A stretch of 64,000 nucleotides of DNA from Dendrocalamus latiflorus (Eukaryota > Streptophyta > Magnoliopsida > Poales > Poaceae), in assembly GCA_017311315.1 (NCBI GenBank), contig CM029663.1, positions 23,359,412-23,423,411 of the forward strand. Direction: 5' to 3'. Shown here one piece after another: positions 60,421 through 64,000 of the stretch. A model generated the notes under the pieces. The model had not been told where the DNA came from. It searched no databases and saw only the letters and a program-made list of their open reading frames with translations. The first letter of the stretch is position 1, and every line of letters starts with the position of its first letter. A program made the position numbers and the translations under genes.

Positions 60421-61623
60421 TGTAGGACCGGGTATGACGAGTCACAGGGGGTTGATAACTCTTTTAAAATCTTCCCCTAAGTATCAACAACATCATACAG
60501 CAGAAAAACCAACTCACAAGCTCACAAAACTAAGAGCCAAAATCCATTAAGACTTCCTGTCCCAAACCGGTCTAACCGCTCGGCGGTTGAACCGCTAGCG
60601 GCGTCGGTCTGACTACTTGGTGGTTGAAATGCCTGGGACATTGGTCTGACCGTGCCAGTATGACCACACTCTGGTCGGACCGCTTGGCTTCTTGCGTTCT
60701 AACCACTCGCCGAAGAATGGTGCAATCGGCACTACGCACGATCCAAGAAAAGATCCAACTCTTAAACCACTAATTCAAAAGAAGTGAAATATCGTACAAA
60801 CACTCTTTAGGATGTCAGGAAACTATTCCAATTATGTATCGTGAAGATCAATGTCAAAGGTTTGACAGTTATCCAAAATAAGGAGAGTTTCACCAAAATC
60901 GAATAAAAGATAAAACCCTCATAAGAGCAAACTCCCAAAATCACATTTCTCTCTTGAGGAAAACTGGGCAAACTCAAGAACTTTCCTAGAAGGCGCCTAG
61001 ATAGATGAAATCTGATCTCCAATAAATATCAACACTTCTTACACATTCTTGTCACCACAAAAAATCAAGAGGAAAGAAATCCACACAAGGCAAAGCAAAT
61101 AAAAAGCATAAGGAAGGATCCATAGCACAACAAACTTGGGCAAACTTGGATGTTCATTTCACATAGAAAGGAATATTTTACAGCCACTCCCTCAAGATGG
61201 CAAAATTCTAAGCCTAGAGCACACACACATATAAAAGGATCTGTTGGGAGAGTGGCCCCACCTAGGCCCAGTGAGGCCCATTATGCGTGTAACTGCATGG
61301 CAGGCCCATTTAGGCTATACCAAGGAAATAACATATTTGCCCTTGCTAGTAAAGGTCCCAAAGAGGTATTTTGTGTAAACAATCTCTCACATGACTATAA
61401 ATAGGGCACTGTGAAGAGAGAGAACATTCTTGTAAGAAAAAGTTGGTGTTGTAACCAAGGGCTAAACACACATTCTACATCTCCCCCCACTTTGAGTTCT
61501 AGCTAGGCTTTACGTATTGCATCATGGTCTTCCCGTAGCCTAAATATCTACTGTTTGGTGTGTAACCACAACATGCTCCAACACAAGGAAACCCTAATCC
61601 TAATCTCTTAAGTATTCTCCCTT
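60421..61623. mobile_element. LTR fragment with ggtctgaccg motifs, interrupted
   Basis: Starts near TGTAGGACCGGG (60422) and contains several ccggtctaaccg/ggtctgaccg words at 60570-60690, like the solo LTR at 15531-26827. It may be a distant member of that family. It is interrupted at 61242-61583 by another LTR-like insert and at 61624 by the CACTA element. Confidence 0.4.
61242..61583 (+). mobile_element. small solo LTR-like insert (342 bp)
   Basis: Begins TGTTGGGAG and ends CTCCAACA (inverted ends) with a TATA box (TATAAATA) at 61396-61403 and R-like sequence after it. aagga occurs just outside both ends, but offset by one or two bases, so the target duplication is not exact. Confidence 0.55.
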
Positions 61624-61659
61624 CACTACTACAGAATAGGCTATACTGGACGGCTACAT

Positions 61660-62020
61660 CACAGACGGTTCATACGGAACCGTCTGTGATTAAACTTTCA
61701 CAGACGGTTTATACTGGCAACCGTCGGTGATATTTTCACAGACGGTTATTAACACGAACGGTCTGTGATAAATAAGACATCACAGACGGTTCGTATTACT
61801 AACCGTCTGTGAAATTTCACAGACGGTTATTAACACGAACCATCTGTGATGTCTAAAATTATCACAGACGGTTTCTGTTAATAACCGTCTGTGAAAATAT
61901 CACAGACGGTTATTAACTGGAACCGTCTGTGATAATTTTAGACATCACAGACGGTTCGTGTTAATAACCGTCTGTGAAATTTCACAGACGGTTAGTAATA
62001 CGAACCGTCTGTGGTATCGT
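61660..62020. repeat. CACTA subterminal inverted repeats, block 1
   Basis: About 14 copies of the TCACAGACGGTT core in alternating orientation, with short spacers such as attaacacgaac and cgtattactaacc. Confidence 0.93.
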
Positions 62021-62069
62021 TTAAACTACAGAATCTATAGAGACGAGAGTCAAATTCAAGGTAATTTTA

Positions 62070-62600
62070 TTACAAAAGTGCAATAAAAAGACATTCCCAG
62101 ATTTGAATCTTCTGGGTTTCATATGCTTCTTCGTCGACTTCTGGAGTTGGAGGATCAGCCGCTGTGTTCTCGAATGCCGTCAAGATTGCCCTTGCCTTCT
62201 CGACTTCCTCCTCAAGCATGGGCAAATGATCATTAGCATGTTCCATAATCTGAAACAGGATGTCAAGATGCGCTTCCGCATTATCGGCCCAATCTGCTTG
62301 ATCGGCAAGTTTATCCAAGTGTGTCTGCAGTGCCGCAAGATCTTCCTCCGCTTTGCGCACATTGTAGAGAAGAACGAGGCTGAGGGCAGTTTCCCTATCC
62401 TGAGTGGCAATGAGATACCTCCGTCGACGGCGGATGATGAGGTCCAGCTGACGGATGGAAGCGAGTCGAGGAAGGAGAGCAGGGCGTGAGCGGAGGAGCT
62501 GCTCCAGACGTAAACTTTTGGCCGCCTGTGTAAGGTTGCGTCCGAACAACTCATGATGGATAGATGAGAGGAAGGAGATCAAAAGAATTTTAGATGTCAT
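62070..62600 (-). CDS. CACTA-borne protein of unknown function, copy 1 (176 aa)
   Basis: Single-exon ORF from ATG at 62598-62600 to TAA at 62070-62072. I do not recognise the family. The N-terminus is hydrophobic and basic (SFLSSIHHELFGRNLTQAAK). A very basic run RRRRR lies near residue 58-62. The rest is rich in Leu, Ala, Glu and probably forms two long helices or a coiled coil (KAEEDLAALQTHLDKLADQA), followed by an acidic Pro-containing tail (AADPPTPEVDEEAYETQK). A TATA box lies about 70 nt upstream (62668-62677) and AATAAA overlaps the stop codon. About two thirds of residues match copy 2, and neither has stops or frameshifts. The basic run plus coiled coil would suit a DNA-binding accessory protein of the transposon, but this is inference. 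Confidence 0.7.
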   Translation of the reverse strand: MTSKILLISFLSSIHHELFGRNLTQAAKSLRLEQLLRSRPALLPRLASIRQLDLIIRRRRRYLIATQDRETALSLVLLYNVRKAEEDLAALQTHLDKLADQADWADNAEAHLDILFQIMEHANDHLPMLEEEVEKARAILTAFENTAADPPTPEVDEEAYETQKIQIWECLFIALL

Positions 62601-62627
62601 TATTGAGAAATCTGGTGATGAAGAAGA

Positions 62628-62822
62628 TGATCAGGGAGAGCATAGTGCGTAGAAGGATTAGGGCACGCATATATAAGCATTAACGCATGCAGACGCTTCG
62701 TATTTCAAACCATCTCTGCTATTATGATCAGGGAGTGCATAGTGTGTAGAAGAGCATGCAGGATTAGGACGCGCATATTTAAGCATTAACGCAGACGCTT
62801 CGTATTTCAAACCATCTCTGCT
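62628..62822 (-). repeat. duplicated promoter segment of copy 1 (two units of about 95 bp)
   Basis: The segment beginning atgatcaggga and ending ccatctctgctatt occurs twice in a row (about 62628-62722 and 62724-62822). Each unit includes a TATA-like word (catatataag, catatttaag) and ggattagg-gcgc. Confidence 0.8.
62668..62677 (-). promoter_or_regulatory. TATA box of copy 1
   Basis: The minus strand reads CTTATATATG about 70 nt before the ATG, followed by CGTGCCCTAATCC. Copy 2 has TTAAATATGCGCGCCTAATCC at the same place, so the core promoter is conserved between the paralogues. Confidence 0.55.
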
Positions 62823-63130
62823 ATTAATATCACAAACCATTCATATTATGATATTAATATCACAGACCGTTATTAATACGGTCCGTCTGTGATAACTGAA
62901 ACATCACAGACGGCTCGTATTAAGAACCGTCTGTGATAAATGATTGACACTAACACAAACGGTTTTAATTTGGACACCGTCTGTGTTAGTGGTCGAGTAT
63001 CACAGACGGTCCTTACCAATGAACCGTCTGTGATAAAAACCGTCTGTGTTGTGTAGACTATCACAGCCGGTTGTTGTTAAGAACCGTCTGGGAATGTTCA
63101 CAGACGGTTTTTTACAAGAACCGGCTGTGA
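62820..63130. repeat. CACTA subterminal-type inverted repeats, block 2
   Basis: About ten copies of TCACAGACGGTT and complement (one as acacaaacggtttt) between the two genes, upstream of copy 1 and downstream of copy 2. Confidence 0.9.
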
Positions 63131-63251
63131 TGTCCCTTTGTCTGTCATATTCTAGATCAGAGGTTAATATATAAGTACACATTGCTTCTAATAACTTAAC
63201 TACAGAACTACTGAGACAAGAGGTCACAAATTAAAGGCAAATTTATTAATT

Positions 63252-63806
63252 TCAATTAGAGGGAAATTCATTACATAAGTCGCACAGGTAAAGAGTTTCC
63301 CAGATTGTAATCTTTTGGGCTTCGTACGCTTCTTCTTCGACTTTGGGACTTGGAGGATCAGCCGCTGAATTCTCGAACGCTGTTAAGATTGCCCTTGTCC
63401 TCTGCACTTCCTCGTGCAGCCTGGGCAAATGATCAGCAGCATCCATCATGTCGTACAGGATAGCATTAAAACATTCCTCACAATCTGCCGTTTCTGCATG
63501 AGCGGCAAGGCTATCCATCAGTCTGTGCAATGCGAGTAGAGCTTCTTCCGCATTGCGCACATTGTGGAGAAGAACCAGGGTGAGAGCTGTTTCCCTTTCT
63601 TGAGCGGCAGCGAGACGCCTCCGTCGACGGCGGAGGATCAGGTCAAGCTGACGGATGCAAGAAAGTCGGGGAAGGAGAGCAGGGCGGGTGCGGAGAAGCT
63701 GCTCCAGATGCAAATTGCTGGCCGCCTGTGTAAGGTTCCGGCCGAACAATTCGTGATGAACAGATGAGAGGAAGGAGATGATCACAAGAATAGTAGAAGG
63801 CGCCAT
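63252..63806 (-). CDS. CACTA-borne protein of unknown function, copy 2 (184 aa)
   Basis: Single-exon ORF from ATG at 63804-63806 to TGA. Same layout as copy 1: ISFLSSVHHELFGRNLTQAA, RPALLPRL, IRQLDLILRRRRRRL, RETALTLVLLHNVRNAEEAL, RAILTAFENSAADPPSP, EEEAYEAQKITIWE. The basic run is six Arg. A TATA-like word (TAAATATG) is at 63843-63850, about 40 nt upstream. AATAAA follows the stop by about 10 nt. The 3' flank (ctacagaactactgagacaa) matches the flank of copy 1 (ctacagaatctatagagacg), so the duplication unit included the gene and its 3' end. Conserved blocks against diverged linkers suggest selection on the protein. No known domain was recognised. Confidence 0.7.
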   Translation of the reverse strand: MAPSTILVIISFLSSVHHELFGRNLTQAASNLHLEQLLRTRPALLPRLSCIRQLDLILRRRRRRLAAAQERETALTLVLLHNVRNAEEALLALHRLMDSLAAHAETADCEECFNAILYDMMDAADHLPRLHEEVQRTRAILTAFENSAADPPSPKVEEEAYEAQKITIWETLYLCDLCNEFPSN

Positions 63807-63949
63807 ATTGTACGTACGTAGAAGAGACCTGGATTAGGCGCGCATATTTAACCTTTAGCACAGACGGTTCGTATACCCAAACATTAATGATATAGATGCT
63901 TCGTATAACGATCGAGAGACGTTAATTAGACGATCGAAACCTGAAGCGT

Positions 63950-64000
63950 TCTGGCAATCGAAACACGCGCGAAGCATTCTGGCAATAGAAACACGCGCGA
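63950..64000. repeat. short direct repeat at the right edge
   Basis: ttctggcaatcgaaacacgc and ttctggcaatagaaacacgc occur in succession with gcga after each. Cut by the window end. Confidence 0.7.

Larger units (their letters stand above)
61624..64000. mobile_element. CACTA element, left part, extends past the window
   Basis: Left terminus CACTACTACAGAA at 61624. Subterminal inverted repeats (TCACAGACGGTT and complement) fill 61660-62020, and a second block lies at 62820-63130. Two paralogous genes on the minus strand (62070-62600 and 63252-63806) lie after these blocks. No transposase is visible in the window and the right terminus is not reached. The termini and repeat words equal those at 14.4-14.8 and 46.7-48.3 kb. 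Confidence 0.85.

Noticed and set aside
62103..62489. 128-codon plus-strand ORF opposite CACTA gene copy 1
   Set aside because: The minus-strand frame is conserved in the paralogue. The plus-strand frame is not.

Overview
This window is plant nuclear DNA from a grass, most probably rice (Oryza) or a close relative. The evidence is the 3' exon of a CASP-like membrane protein gene at the left edge, an F-box/DUF295 gene (a family strongly expanded in grasses) at 58.4-59.8 kb, and dense nested transposable elements between them: Ty3/gypsy chromoviral and Tat-type elements, Ty1/copia, CACTA, a LINE and MULE-type MITEs. Only about 2 kb looks like host protein-coding sequence. There are no bacterial features.

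Layout. 1-1.3 kb: last intron, last exon and 3'UTR of the CASP-like gene. 1.3-5.15 kb: decayed gypsy remnants and a GC-rich minisatellite. 5.16-12.71 kb: a deleted Tat-like gypsy element on the minus strand, with gag, protease, a stump of reverse transcriptase (RT), tandem-repeat arrays, and an extra gene in antisense orientation. 12.71-14.77 kb: the 5' part of a CACTA transposon with a broken transposase, ending in the terminus CACTACTACAG. 14.77-45.12 kb: a decayed copia element that hosts two nests. Nest one is a solo LTR (15531-26827, duplicated target site TGTTA) that contains a complete but broken Tekay/Del-like gypsy element (15791-25151, target site CATCT). Nest two is a SIRE-like solo LTR (29547-44594, target site GTCTT) that contains a very young LARD-type element (31408-43794, target site AACGG) with two 4517-bp LTRs. 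45.1-49.07 kb: a LINE split by a 1.6-kb CACTA element (46713-48313, target site GAA) that carries a histone H3-derived mini-ORF. 49.07-54.4 kb: decayed LTR sequence. 54.4-58.3 kb: intergenic DNA with a fold-back MULE MITE and large microsatellites. 58.38-59.78 kb: F-box/DUF295 gene on the minus strand with one frameshift. 59.9-61.6 kb: LTR remnants. 61.62 kb to the right edge: the start of a third CACTA element of the same family, carrying two paralogous intact genes of unknown function on the minus strand.

The most interesting signal is the CACTA family. Three members share the terminus CACTACTACAG and a dense inverted subterminal word (TCACAGACGGTT). They carry three different cargoes: a transposase, a truncated histone H3 reading frame with its own TATA and poly(A) signals, and a duplicated alpha-helical gene that has kept two open copies at only about two-thirds protein identity. 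Target-site duplications were read directly and make most nesting relations firm. All family names rest on motif reading, not on database searches.
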